Of a stretch of DNA of 64,000 nt, positions 53,502 through 62,782 are shown piece by piece (position 1 is the first letter of the stretch; each line of letters opens with the position of its first letter). Source of the stretch: Thalassospira tepidiphila MCCC 1A03514. Lineage in GTDB: Bacteria; Pseudomonadota; Alphaproteobacteria; Rhodospirillales; Thalassospiraceae. A program made the position numbers and the translations under genes. The notes under the pieces are model-generated. The model had not been told where the DNA came from and did no database searches. It saw nothing but the letters and a program-made list of their open reading frames with translations. The stretch lies in the NCBI RefSeq assembly GCF_001662875.1, contig NZ_JPVZ01000004.1, forward strand, positions 335,893-399,892, read 5' to 3'.

Positions 53502-54773
53502 ATGCATTCTTCTGACATTCAAAAACTCGTCGCCCGCCGCCAGACATTCAAAAGCCTTGAAGCGCCGTTCTACAGCGATCAGGACATTCTGGATCTGGAT
53601 ATGGAAGTGATCTTTGGCCAGCACTGGATCTTTGTTGGCGTAGAGCCGGAACTGCCCGAGCCGGGCGATTGCATCACGGTTGAAATCGGCGGGGCGTCGA
53701 TCCTGATCCTGCGTGGCGACGATATGGGCATTCGTGCCTTCCATAACGTTTGCCGTCACCGCGGTGCAAAACTGATCGACGAACGCCAGACCACGATTGG
53801 CAATATCGTCTGCCGTTATCATGGTTGGACCTATAACGAGGATGGCGACCTTATCCTTGCTGAACACATGGGATCGGGCTTTGACAAATCCTGTCATGGT
53901 CTCAAATCGGTTCATGTGCGTTCCATTGCCGGCCTGATCTTTATCTGTCTTGCCAAGGATGCGCCGGCCGATATCGAAGAAATGGCCAAGGTCATGGAAC
54001 CCTATCTTGCACCGCATGACCTTGCCAATTGCAAGGTGGCCCACGTTTCCGAACTGATCGAGGAAGGAAACTGGAAGCTGACCATGGAAAACAACCGCGA
54101 GTGCTATCACTGCGAAGGCAACCATCCGCAGTTGACCGTGCCGCTGTCAGAATTCGGTTTCGGTTTCTCGCCTGATGAACTTGATCAGCGCCGCTCCGAA
54201 GACGTCGCGAAATACACGCAGACCATCGCCAATGACCATGCCCGCTGGGAAGCCTGCGGTCTGCCGTCTGCCGAACAGGATCAATTGTCGAGCGTGACCG
54301 GTTTCCGCACCATGCGCCTGCCGCTGATGCGCGAAGGGGAATCACACACCCTTGATACAAAATCGGCATCCAAAAAGCTGCTTGGCGATTTCACCGATGC
54401 CAAACTTGGCGGGCTCAGCTTCTGGACACATCCGAACTCCTGGCACCACTTCATGGCTGACCATGTCGTGACCTTCTCTGTCCTGCCGCTGGCACCGAAC
54501 AAAACGCTGGTCCGGACCACCTGGCTGGTTCACAAGGACGCGCATGAGAACGAGGATTACACGCTTGATAACCTCACCCATGTGTGGAACATGACCAACC
54601 AGCAGGATGCAGACCTTGTACGCCTTGCCCAGATTGGCAGCGAACAGCCTGCATACGAACCGGGCCCCTATTCCAAGTTTACCGAACCGCATGTCGAAGC
54701 ATTCTGTGACTGGTATATCAAGCGTCTGGAAGATCACTTCGCAACGACCAAAGCCGGGATTGCCGCAGAATGA
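53502..54773 (+). CDS. gbcA: glycine betaine monooxygenase, Rieske oxygenase subunit
   Basis: 423 aa, the length of GbcA. The Rieske 2Fe-2S cluster is CRHRG (Cys84, His86) and CRYHGW (Cys104, His107). The mononuclear iron site is ENNRECYHCEGNHP (His203, His208). Other blocks such as DMEVIFGQHWIFVGVEPELPEPGD and SFWTHPNSWHHFMADHVVTFSVLPL fit the GbcA/stachydrine-demethylase group of ring-hydroxylase-like enzymes. It demethylates glycine betaine to dimethylglycine, releasing formaldehyde. GAGGTATCC precedes the start. Its stop overlaps gbcB by 4 bp. Stachydrine or carnitine monooxygenase is an alternative, but context favours betaine. Confidence 0.92.
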   Translation: MHSSDIQKLVARRQTFKSLEAPFYSDQDILDLDMEVIFGQHWIFVGVEPELPEPGDCITVEIGGASILILRGDDMGIRAFHNVCRHRGAKLIDERQTTIGNIVCRYHGWTYNEDGDLILAEHMGSGFDKSCHGLKSVHVRSIAGLIFICLAKDAPADIEEMAKVMEPYLAPHDLANCKVAHVSELIEEGNWKLTMENNRECYHCEGNHPQLTVPLSEFGFGFSPDELDQRRSEDVAKYTQTIANDHARWEACGLPSAEQDQLSSVTGFRTMRLPLMREGESHTLDTKSASKKLLGDFTDAKLGGLSFWTHPNSWHHFMADHVVTFSVLPLAPNKTLVRTTWLVHKDAHENEDYTLDNLTHVWNMTNQQDADLVRLAQIGSEQPAYEPGPYSKFTEPHVEAFCDWYIKRLEDHFATTKAGIAAE

Positions 54774-55903
54774 CCGACAAGAATACCACCGACAGCAACA
54801 AGGGCGATCAAGCCCCGGTCGAAGAAATTCTGACCGAAGTTACCCGGGTCCCGCTTTGGGACCCGGAAAATGACGACGTCCTTGTTTGCCGTCAGGTGCG
54901 TCAGGAAACGCACGACGTAAAGACCTTTGTCTTTTCTGCACGTGAACCGCGCGCGTTTCGTTTCTACCCCGGCCAGTTCATGACCTTCGAACTGCCGGTC
55001 GATGGCATGATTACCCGGTGTTACACGATCTCGGCCTCGGCAGCGCGCCCATACCGTCTTGAAATTACGGTCAAACGGGTTCCGGGTGGTCCGGGGTCGA
55101 ACTGGCTGCATGACAACATGCTTCCGGGCAAGGAAATCAACGTTTCCGGTCCAGGCGGGGAATTCACCGCTGATGCCACGGGCGAAGAAAAGCTGTTGTT
55201 CATTTCGGCTGGCAGCGGCATCACACCGATGATGTCGATGACACGTACCGCCTGTGACTTGTCAGAGCCGACAGACCTTCATTTCGTTCATGCGGCACGC
55301 ACGCCGTCTGATCTGATTTTCCGTGACGAGCTTGCCCTGCTGGCCGCACAGAACCCGACCCTGAAGGTGGCACTGACCTGCGACAGCGCGTCTGCCAGCC
55401 ATCAGTGGACCGGTTATACCGGCCGCCTGAGCTTGCCGATGCTGTCGCTGATGTCGCCTGACTTCAAGGAGCGCAAGGTATTTTGCTGCGGCCCCGCCCG
55501 CTTCATGGAGGGTGTTCGCCACATGCTCGAAGAAGCTGGCTTCGACATGGGCAAATACTACGAGGAAAGCTTTGATTTCGGCGCTGAAACCGCGGGCACG
55601 TTCGAAGAACACGCTTCCGTCGCACCGGAAATCAGCGAGCAAACCTTCCGCGTCAGCTTCAGCAAGACCGGCCACGTGGTTGAATGCAGCCCGGGCATGA
55701 CCATTCTGTCGGCCGCGAAGGAAGCCGGCCTGATGCCGATGTCATCCTGTCAGCGTGGCATTTGCGGCACCTGCAAATCCAAACTGGTGTCCGGTGAAGT
55801 CGACATGAACCATGGTGGCGGTATCCGTCAGCGCGAAATTGATCAGGGCAAGATCCTGATTTGCTGCTCGACCCCGCTGTCCGATGTCGAGGTCGAGATG
55901 TAA
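54770..55903 (+). CDS. gbcB: glycine betaine monooxygenase, ferredoxin reductase subunit
   Basis: 377 aa. FAD domain with RCYTISASAARPY, NAD domain with LLFISAGSGITPMMSM and VFCCGPARFMEGVR, and a C-terminal plant-type 2Fe-2S domain with Cys327, Cys332, Cys335 and Cys365/366 (CQRGICGTCKSKL, CCSTP). This FAD-NAD-ferredoxin order is that of GbcB, which passes electrons from NADH to GbcA. The start overlaps the gbcA stop. A very strong terminator follows. Confidence 0.93.
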   Translation: MTDKNTTDSNKGDQAPVEEILTEVTRVPLWDPENDDVLVCRQVRQETHDVKTFVFSAREPRAFRFYPGQFMTFELPVDGMITRCYTISASAARPYRLEITVKRVPGGPGSNWLHDNMLPGKEINVSGPGGEFTADATGEEKLLFISAGSGITPMMSMTRTACDLSEPTDLHFVHAARTPSDLIFRDELALLAAQNPTLKVALTCDSASASHQWTGYTGRLSLPMLSLMSPDFKERKVFCCGPARFMEGVRHMLEEAGFDMGKYYEESFDFGAETAGTFEEHASVAPEISEQTFRVSFSKTGHVVECSPGMTILSAAKEAGLMPMSSCQRGICGTCKSKLVSGEVDMNHGGGIRQREIDQGKILICCSTPLSDVEVEM

Positions 55904-55934
55904 TATCTCTGCCATCATCTCAAGCGCATCATTT

Positions 55935-55973
55935 AAAACGCCCTGCTTACCATCACAGTAAGCAGGGCGTTTT
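55935..55973. terminator. strong bidirectional terminator between gbcB and gbdR
   Basis: Perfect 16-bp stem AAAACGCCCTGCTTAC / GTAAGCAGGGCGTTTT with loop CATCACA. It separates converging gbcAB and the GbdR-type gene. Confidence 0.95.
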
Positions 55974-55979
55974 CGTTTC

Positions 55980-57029
55980 TTATGCGCCAGCCTCAAGTTG
56001 TGGTGCGTCTTCGACCATCGCACTTGTGGCCAGTGAATCCGGGATCGGGCGGCGCAGAGCCTGTGGCGTGCAGCCATAACGACGGCGGAACATCCGGCTA
56101 AGGTGCGAAGAATCACAAAAGCCGCAATCAACTGCGATCTGGGCGACAGACTTGTCGCTTTTCTCGATCAGGTGCTGGGCCAGATCAAGCCGGATATTAA
56201 GGAACGCCACCTGGGGCGATGTATCCAGCGCCATCCTGAAATGCCGTTCGATCTGGCGTTTGCTGTTGCCCATGCGCCGCGCAATTTCCTGCACGGAAAT
56301 CGGCATATCGATATTTTGCTGCATGATCAAAAGCGCGCGCTGCACGATCTGATCCTGCGTTTTCAAATCAAGTGGAATGCCGGGCTGTGGCTTTTCCGCC
56401 TGAAGCGCATCATCAATGATCATGATGTGCAGGCTTTTGTTCGCCTGCGCCCGCCCAACATGCTTATCGACCAGATAGGCCGCCAGATGTGCCGAACTGA
56501 CACCGCCCGAACAGGTCAACCGGTCACGGTCGACGACAAAGATTTGCTCGGTAACCGGATCAAGTCCCTCGAACTGCTCGACCACTTCGGAATGATGGAA
56601 CCAACTGACACAGCAACGATATCCGTCAAGAAGCCCCGCCTCATGCAGCATAAAGACCCCGGTGCAAACACCAACAAGCGGCACCCCGGCTTCGGCCGCC
56701 TCATGCAGGAATTTCTGATAAGCCGGGCTCAGCTTTTCGGCGTCATCCATTAGCCCGCCAACAACCACGATATAATTGAACCGTCGTGGATCGCCCAGGC
56801 GTTCCTTGGGCTGCACCGCGATGCCACTACTTGATGTGATCGGGTCCATCGTGTCGGACAGAACCGTCCATTTGCACAGGATCGGACGACTGCGATCACC
56901 TTCGTCTGCCGCAAGGCGCAAGACATCGACAAAGTTGGCAAAGGCGCACAAAGTAAAGCGTTTTGCGAGGATAAAACCGACGGTTAAACGCGGCGCAGTC
57001 TGGGCACGTGCTTCAGGCTTCTTGAGCAT
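55980..57029 (-). CDS. gbdR: GlxA/AraC-family regulator of glycine betaine catabolism (GbdR-like)
   Basis: 349 aa from ATG 57029, with GGAGGAACC directly upstream. DJ-1/PfpI-like N-terminal domain (LTVGFILAKRFTLCAFANFVDVLRLAADEGDRSRP, VVVGGLMDD, GVCTGVFMLHEAGLLDG) and a C-terminal AraC domain (ISVQEIARRMGNSKRQIERHFRMALDTSPQVAFLNIRLDLAQHLIEKSDKSVAQIAVDCGFCDSSHLSRMFRRRYG). In Pseudomonas GbdR activates gbcAB, dgc and related genes with betaine or dimethylglycine as signal. Its location between gbcAB and the dimethylglycine operon fits that role. A dyad upstream may allow autoregulation. Confidence 0.92.
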   Translation of the reverse strand: MLKKPEARAQTAPRLTVGFILAKRFTLCAFANFVDVLRLAADEGDRSRPILCKWTVLSDTMDPITSSSGIAVQPKERLGDPRRFNYIVVVGGLMDDAEKLSPAYQKFLHEAAEAGVPLVGVCTGVFMLHEAGLLDGYRCCVSWFHHSEVVEQFEGLDPVTEQIFVVDRDRLTCSGGVSSAHLAAYLVDKHVGRAQANKSLHIMIIDDALQAEKPQPGIPLDLKTQDQIVQRALLIMQQNIDMPISVQEIARRMGNSKRQIERHFRMALDTSPQVAFLNIRLDLAQHLIEKSDKSVAQIAVDCGFCDSSHLSRMFRRRYGCTPQALRRPIPDSLATSAMVEDAPQLEAGA

Positions 57030-57443
57030 CGGTTCCTCCGATACAGACAAGGTTACCGGCTTTGTCGTAGCGGTAATCTCACTTTGACGCAAACATTCTA
57101 TTTTTTGGCGCAAAAAGTCGCCAGATTACTTTTCATGATACCGAAGGGTATGTCGGCTAAGCAAGAGAAACACAGGGTCACGGCAGAATCAACAATCGGA
57201 TTGCGATCAAGATGCCAAAATCGGCAAACAGTACATTCGCGCCCCGAAACGATCGCAAGAAACCTGTCAAAATTGCCCCGACCCCGGAAACTCGGCATCC
57301 AGAATTGCACCACGCTCAATATCGCCTCCGGTAGTGTCGCATCGCGTAACGCTTCCAGTCTTTGAAACTTAAATCGGGTCGCTGCAATAGGCACCCACAC
57401 CGGACCAAAAGTTTGTTTGATCCGGATTTCGTCAGAGAGGGAA
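57030..57443. promoter_or_regulatory. 414-bp divergent promoter region between gbdR and etfB
   Basis: No gene seen. TGGCG-N8-CGCCA at 57106-57123 is a dyad 77-94 bp upstream of the gbdR start and could be a regulator site. No glycine riboswitch-like GGAGAG core was found. Confidence 0.45.
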
Positions 57444-58202
57444 ATGATGAAGGTTCTCGTACCGGTCAAACGGGTCGTCGACTACAACGTGAAGATCCGC
57501 GTCAAGGCGGATGGTTCCGGTGTCGACCTTGCCAATGTCAAAATGTCGATGAACCCCTTCGACGAGATCGCGGTCGAAGAAGCCATTCGCCTTAAGGAAT
57601 CCGGTCAGGCTGACGAAATCGTCGCCGTTTCGATTGGTCCGGCACAGGCACAGGAAACCCTACGCACCGCCCTTGCCATGGGTGCTGATCGCGCCATCCT
57701 GGTCACGGTTGATGGTCCGGTTGAGCCGCTTGACGTCGCGAAAATCCTCAAAGGTGTTGTGAACGCCGAGGAACCCGGCCTTGTCATTCTGGGCAAACAG
57801 GCGATTGACGACGATGCCAACCAGACCGGCCAGATGCTTTCGGCCCTGCTTGGCTGGTCACAGGCAACTTTCGCTTCCAAGCTGGAACTCTCGGCTGATC
57901 ACGCCAAGATAACCCGTGAGGTCGATGGCGGTCTTCAGGCCATCAGCGTAAGCCTCCCGGCAATTGTCACCGCCGACCTTCGCCTGAACGAACCGCGCTA
58001 TGCCTCGCTTCCCAACATCATGAAGGCAAAGAAAAAGCCGCTTGATAGCAAAACCGCCGCTGACTTTGGCGTTACCGTTGCCCCGCGCCTGCGCCTGCGC
58101 CTGATCCGGGTTGAAGAACCCGCAACGCGCAAGGCGGGCGTCAAGGTTGCCGATGTTGCCGAACTCACCGACAAACTCAAGAATGAAGCTGGCGTCATCT
58201 GA
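57444..58202 (+). CDS. etfB: electron transfer flavoprotein beta subunit
   Basis: 252 aa from ATG 57444 behind GAGAGGGAA (a second ATG follows at once). Conserved beginning [19 protein letters not shown] and the family blocks [44 protein letters not shown], and the C-terminal [19 protein letters not shown]. With EtfA it forms the heterodimer that carries electrons from flavin dehydrogenases to ETF-ubiquinone oxidoreductase. It is in one operon with a dimethylglycine-dehydrogenase-type gene, so it is probably that enzyme's acceptor. Confidence 0.95.
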   Translation: MMKVLVPVKRVVDYNVKIRVKADGSGVDLANVKMSMNPFDEIAVEEAIRLKESGQADEIVAVSIGPAQAQETLRTALAMGADRAILVTVDGPVEPLDVAKILKGVVNAEEPGLVILGKQAIDDDANQTGQMLSALLGWSQATFASKLELSADHAKITREVDGGLQAISVSLPAIVTADLRLNEPRYASLPNIMKAKKKPLDSKTAADFGVTVAPRLRLRLIRVEEPATRKAGVKVADVAELTDKLKNEAGVI

Positions 58203-58222
58203 CCCAGGCGGAGATTGAAATC

Positions 58223-59158
58223 ATGGCTATTCTTCTTTTTGCCGAACACGATAACGCCACCCTGTCCGAACAGACCGCAAAGGCCCTGAGCGCTGCAACC
58301 CAGATCGGCGGCGATATTGATATTCTTGTCACGGGCTCGGGCGTTGGTGCGGTTGCCGATCAGGCAGCCAAGCTTGCCGGTATTCGAAGCGTCCTGGTTG
58401 CTGACAACGATGCACTGGCAAACCATCTTGCCGAAAATGCCGCCGACCTGATCGTTTCACTTGCGGGCGATTACGAAACCATCGTCGCCGCCGCAACGGC
58501 GAATGGCAAAAACATCCTGCCGCGTGTTGCCGCCCTGCTCGATGTCATGCAGGTCTCAGAGGTCATGGAAGTTGTCGATGCCGATACCTTCAAACGCCCG
58601 ATCTATGCTGGCAACGCCATCGAAGTGGTGCAAAGCACAGACGCCAAGAAAGTGCTCACGATCCGCACCTCAAGCTTTGGCGCGGCCGAGGCCGGTGACA
58701 GCGCTGCCGAAATCAAGCAGGTTGACGCCGGAAGTGCGAATAGCGGCAAATCTTCCTTCCTTGAAAACATTCTGTCGGAAAATGATCGGCCGGAACTGGG
58801 GTCCGCCAAGATTATTGTTTCCGGTGGCCGTGCCCTTGGTTCGGAAGACAAGTTCAAATCCGTCATCACGCCACTGGCCGACAAACTTGGTGCTGCTGTT
58901 GGTGCATCGCGTGCGGCTGTCGATGCGGGATATGCCCCCAATGACCTTCAGGTTGGTCAGACGGGTAAAGTCGTTGCACCCGACCTATATATCGCATGTG
59001 GAATTTCCGGCGCGATCCAGCATCTGGCAGGCATGAAGGACTCCAAGATCATCGTTGCCATCAATACCGATGAAGAAGCCCCGATTTTCCAGGTCGCAGA
59101 TTACGGCATTGTCGGTGATCTGTTTGAAATACTGCCGCAGCTGGAAAACCAGCTTTAA
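58223..59158 (+). CDS. etfA: electron transfer flavoprotein alpha subunit
   Basis: 311 aa, FixB/EtfA type. The N-terminal domain resembles the beta subunit ([20 protein letters not shown]). The C-terminal FAD domain has [75 protein letters not shown], the hallmark FAD-binding stretch. It starts 20 bp after etfB behind GGCGGAGATTG. Together with EtfB it transfers electrons from the amine dehydrogenase to the quinone pool. Confidence 0.96.
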   Translation: MAILLFAEHDNATLSEQTAKALSAATQIGGDIDILVTGSGVGAVADQAAKLAGIRSVLVADNDALANHLAENAADLIVSLAGDYETIVAAATANGKNILPRVAALLDVMQVSEVMEVVDADTFKRPIYAGNAIEVVQSTDAKKVLTIRTSSFGAAEAGDSAAEIKQVDAGSANSGKSSFLENILSENDRPELGSAKIIVSGGRALGSEDKFKSVITPLADKLGAAVGASRAAVDAGYAPNDLQVGQTGKVVAPDLYIACGISGAIQHLAGMKDSKIIVAINTDEEAPIFQVADYGIVGDLFEILPQLENQL

Positions 59159-59193
59159 CATTCAACACGAGACATCAAGACGGAACCAAACCA

Positions 59194-60051
59194 GTGAATG
59201 ATACCTCTTATATCCTTCGTGTTGCCTGTGATGATCAGCCGGGCATCGTTGCGACCGTTACCTCTGCTCTGGCTACGCGCGGCGCCAATATCGCCGAGTC
59301 CAACCAGTTCTGGGACCGCCACACCAATAAGTTCTTCCTGCGTGTTGCGATCATCACACCGGCAGATATCGACAAGGAATCCGTTGCCCTGTCGCTAAAC
59401 CCGGCGGTGGATCGCTTTAACCTGAAGCTCAAGATTGATGAAGTTGCACGCCGTCCGAGAATCATCATCATGGTTTCGAAATTCGACCATGCGATGCTGC
59501 ACCTTCTATACCAAATCAAGGTCGGCTGGCTCGACGCCGAAGTTGCGGCCATCGTTTCGAACCACGAAGATGCCCGCAAGGTCGCCGATCAGGAAGGCAT
59601 TCCCTTCTACCACTGGCCGGTGAACAAGGAAAACAAGGCTGAACAGGAAGCCAAGCTTGCTGACCTGATCAAGGAAACCAAGTCTGAACTGGTCGTCCTT
59701 GCGCGCTACATGCAGGTTCTGACCAACGAGCTTTCCAGCCAGTTCTATGGCATGATCATCAACATTCACCACTCGTTCCTGCCAAGCTTCAAGGGGGCAA
59801 AGCCCTATCATCAGGCTTACGAGCGCGGGGTGAAACTGATCGGGGCAACCGCACACTATGTTACGCCGGATCTCGATGAAGGCCCGATCATTGAACAGGA
59901 AACCGAACGCGTAAACCACGCGATGTCGGCAGACGATTTCGTCGCGGCTGGTCGGGATATCGAATCCCGGGTTCTCGCCCGCGCCGTCAAATACCATCTT
60001 GAAGGCAGGGTGATGCTTAATGATCACCGAACGGTTGTCTTCACTTTGTAG
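59194..60051 (+). CDS. purU: formyltetrahydrofolate deformylase
   Basis: 285 aa from a GTG start at 59194. N-terminal ACT domain (ILRVACDDQPGIVATVTSAL) and C-terminal formyltransferase-like domain with INIHHSFLPSFKGAKPYHQAYERGVKLIGATAHYVTPDLDEGPIIEQE, which holds the catalytic Asn, His and Asp. It hydrolyses 10-formyl-THF to formate and THF. In an operon with dimethylglycine dehydrogenase it can return the folate that accepts methyl carbons, as seen in other betaine-catabolic clusters. 35 bp after etfA. Confidence 0.95.
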   Translation: MNDTSYILRVACDDQPGIVATVTSALATRGANIAESNQFWDRHTNKFFLRVAIITPADIDKESVALSLNPAVDRFNLKLKIDEVARRPRIIIMVSKFDHAMLHLLYQIKVGWLDAEVAAIVSNHEDARKVADQEGIPFYHWPVNKENKAEQEAKLADLIKETKSELVVLARYMQVLTNELSSQFYGMIINIHHSFLPSFKGAKPYHQAYERGVKLIGATAHYVTPDLDEGPIIEQETERVNHAMSADDFVAAGRDIESRVLARAVKYHLEGRVMLNDHRTVVFTL

Positions 60052-60145
60052 TAAACTTCGCAAAGCGGCCGGCTTTGACCGGTCCCTGACGCGTTTTCGC
60101 CATGCCGAGCACTGACAAACATCTCGGAAAGAAGGATTGAGAGAA

Positions 60146-62707
60146 ATGAGCGCATTTCCAAGCAAGGCCAAAGTCGTCATCGTCGGTCTCGGGGGTATTG
60201 TTGGTTCCTCGGTGGCGCATCACCTGATCGAAAATGGCTGGGATGATATTGTTGGCATCGACAAATCGGGCATTCCGACCGATATCGGCTCGACCGCCCA
60301 CGCATCCGACTTCTGCTATGCCACCAGCCATGATCAGCTGACCACCTGGACCACCATGTATTCCATGAATTTCTATGAAAAGATGGGCCATTACGCGCGC
60401 ATCGGTGGTCTGGAAGTCGCACGTGTCGGTGATCACGAACGCATGGGCGAACTCAAACGCCGCGTTGATTCCGGTAAGGCATTTGGCACCAACGTCAAAA
60501 TCATCTCGGCCGCTGAAGCCAAGGAAAAAGTCCCGCTTCTCGAAGAAGACCAGATCATGGGTGCGATGTGGGACCCGGATGCCGGTCTTGTTATTCCGCG
60601 CTCGCAAACCGTTGCTGGCAAACTGATCGACCAGGGCGTTGCATCCGGCAAGCTCAAGATCTTTTCCAACACCTCGGCGCTTGAACTGATCACCGAAGAT
60701 GGCCGCATCAAGGGTGTGGTCACCGAACGCGGCACGATCCATGCCGATTATGTTGTTGTCTGTGCCGGTCTCTGGGGCCGTCTGATTGCTGAAATGGCCG
60801 GCGAAGACCTTCCCGTCATGCCGGTTGACCATCCCCTGACCTTCTTCGGCCCGTACAACCAGTTCGAAGGCACCGGTGTTGAAATCGGCTACCCGTTGCT
60901 GCGAGACCAGGGCAACTCGGCCTATATGCGCGACACCGGCGATCCCAAAAGCACTGAGGGTGGTCAGATCGAATGGGGCTACTACTACGAGGAAAACCCG
61001 CGTCTGGTCCATCCGCGCGACATCCTTGAAAAGGATCAGGCACGCTTGTCCCCGTCGCAGCGCGACCTTGAGCTTGAAGACGTCATGGAACCGCTTGAAC
61101 GCGCCATGGAACTGACCCCGATCCTGACCGAGCTCGGCTTTAACGAAAGCCACTCGTTCAACGGCCTGCTGCAGTCCTCGGCCGATGGCGGCCCAAGCAT
61201 GGGTGAAAGCCAGAACCTGCGTGGCCTTTGGTATGCGGTTGGCATCTGGATTAAAGACGGACCGGGCATGGGCAAACTGATTGCTGACTGGATGACCCAT
61301 GGCCGCACGCATATCGACCACGCCTCGGTCGATTTTTCGCGCTTTAACAAGTTCCAGCTGAACGAACAGTATATCCACGACCGTTGCTACGAAACGGCGA
61401 AAAAGATCTACAACCCGCCGGTCCACCCGCGTGAACCATTCGCCAATGCCCGTGGTATTCGTCGTTCGCCGTTCTACGAGCGCGAAGTTGAACTGGGCGG
61501 TTACTTCATGGAACTGGGCGGCTGGGAACGTGCACACGGCTATGCCGCCAACGAGCACCTTCTGGAAAAATACGCTGACCGCGTGCCGGTCCGTGAACAT
61601 GAATGGGACAACCGCCACTTCTGGCGCGTATCGAACGCAGAACAACTGGCCATGAGCGACGATTGCGGCATCATCAACCTGTCGCACTTCCACATGACCG
61701 ACATTTCCGGCCCCGATCACGTCGAACTGATGGAATGGCTTTGTGCTGCAAAGATCGGTGGGGATGCCAATATCGGCAAGGGTATCTATACCCACATGCT
61801 TGATGACGAAGGCATGGTGCGTGCCGACTTCACCGTCTTCCGCATGGAGGACCGCTGCCGCCTGGTAAACGGTGCTGATGCCGGCCCGCGTGACCTGACC
61901 TATATGCGCCGCACCGCCCAGGACAAGGGTTGGGATGTCACGATCACCGATGTGACCGAAGATTTCACCACCATCGGTATCTGGGGCCCGAACGCGCGTG
62001 AAAACCTTAAAAAGGTCGTCGAAGATCCCGAGGCGCTCAATGTGGAAAACTTCCCGTTTGCCGCGATCCGTCAGATCAAGATTGCCGGCAAGACCGTCTC
62101 GGCCTTCCGCATTTCCTATGTCGGTGAACAGGGCTGGGAACTTCACATGCGTTACGAAGATGGTCTGGCTGTCTGGGATGCGCTGCGCGGCATTGGCGTT
62201 CTGGCGGTTGGTGTTGAAACCTATGCCAACTCGCGCCGTCTGGAAAAATCACTGCGCTTGCAGAACGCAGATCTGCACACCCAGTACAATCTGCTGGAAG
62301 CCGACCTTGCCCGCCCGAAGGTCAAGGAAGCCGACTTCCGCGGCAAGGCAAAGCATGTCGAGTATCGCGAACGCGATCATCAACCAGCCATGCTCTGCAC
62401 GCTGATCATGACCGACAATGTTGATGCCAACGGTGTTGCCCGTTATCCGGTCGGACGTCTTCCAGTGATGGATCCGGAGTCTGGTAAAACCCTGATTGAT
62501 GAATTGGGCCGTCGTTCCTACACCACCTCGATCGCCTTTGGCCCAAGCATCGGCAAAAACATCGCCCTTGCCTACCTACCGTGGGATTACTGCCAGGAAG
62601 GTCGCAAACTCCACGTGTCATATATGGACGAAATCTATCCGGTCGAAGTCTATGGCATCGGCTACAAACCGATCTACGATCCGGAAAACCTCAAGCCGCG
62701 CAGCTAA
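60146..62707 (+). CDS. dimethylglycine/sarcosine dehydrogenase-family flavoprotein with GcvT domain
   Basis: 853 aa from ATG 60146 with GGATTGAGAGAA ahead. FAD-dependent DAO domain (about 1-400): VVIVGLGGIVGSSVAHHL and STAHAS with His52, aligning with the His that binds FAD covalently in mammalian dimethylglycine and sarcosine dehydrogenases. A linker (FAO_M type, about 410-470: EPFANARGIRRSPFYEREVELGGYF) is followed by a folate-binding GcvT domain (about 480-853: VSYVGEQGWELHMRYEDGLAVWDAL). It should oxidise dimethylglycine to sarcosine, with methylene-THF and reduced ETF as products. Sarcosine dehydrogenase activity cannot be excluded. The last gene of the etfBA-purU operon, 94 bp after purU. 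Confidence 0.93.
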   Translation: MSAFPSKAKVVIVGLGGIVGSSVAHHLIENGWDDIVGIDKSGIPTDIGSTAHASDFCYATSHDQLTTWTTMYSMNFYEKMGHYARIGGLEVARVGDHERMGELKRRVDSGKAFGTNVKIISAAEAKEKVPLLEEDQIMGAMWDPDAGLVIPRSQTVAGKLIDQGVASGKLKIFSNTSALELITEDGRIKGVVTERGTIHADYVVVCAGLWGRLIAEMAGEDLPVMPVDHPLTFFGPYNQFEGTGVEIGYPLLRDQGNSAYMRDTGDPKSTEGGQIEWGYYYEENPRLVHPRDILEKDQARLSPSQRDLELEDVMEPLERAMELTPILTELGFNESHSFNGLLQSSADGGPSMGESQNLRGLWYAVGIWIKDGPGMGKLIADWMTHGRTHIDHASVDFSRFNKFQLNEQYIHDRCYETAKKIYNPPVHPREPFANARGIRRSPFYEREVELGGYFMELGGWERAHGYAANEHLLEKYADRVPVREHEWDNRHFWRVSNAEQLAMSDDCGIINLSHFHMTDISGPDHVELMEWLCAAKIGGDANIGKGIYTHMLDDEGMVRADFTVFRMEDRCRLVNGADAGPRDLTYMRRTAQDKGWDVTITDVTEDFTTIGIWGPNARENLKKVVEDPEALNVENFPFAAIRQIKIAGKTVSAFRISYVGEQGWELHMRYEDGLAVWDALRGIGVLAVGVETYANSRRLEKSLRLQNADLHTQYNLLEADLARPKVKEADFRGKAKHVEYRERDHQPAMLCTLIMTDNVDANGVARYPVGRLPVMDPESGKTLIDELGRRSYTTSIAFGPSIGKNIALAYLPWDYCQEGRKLHVSYMDEIYPVEVYGIGYKPIYDPENLKPRS

Positions 62708-62731
62708 ATCGCGTACGCGCCATACGAACAG

Positions 62732-62761
62732 AAAAGGGCGGGGAAATTCCCGCCCTTTTTT
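62732..62761. terminator. bidirectional terminator after the dimethylglycine dehydrogenase gene
   Basis: AAAAGGGCGGG (62732-62742) pairs with CCCGCCCTTTT (62749-62759) with a T-run; it separates converging genes. Confidence 0.9.
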
Positions 62762-62782
62762 CATATTCGAACCGATCAAGGC

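Noticed and set aside
57030..57443. Possible glycine riboswitch before the dimethylglycine operon
   Set aside because: I looked for a conserved glycine-aptamer core (GGAGAG and paired helices) and did not find it.
60041..62146. 701-codon open frame on the minus strand
   Set aside because: It is the antisense frame of the dimethylglycine dehydrogenase gene; that gene's motifs are intact and the antisense protein shows none.
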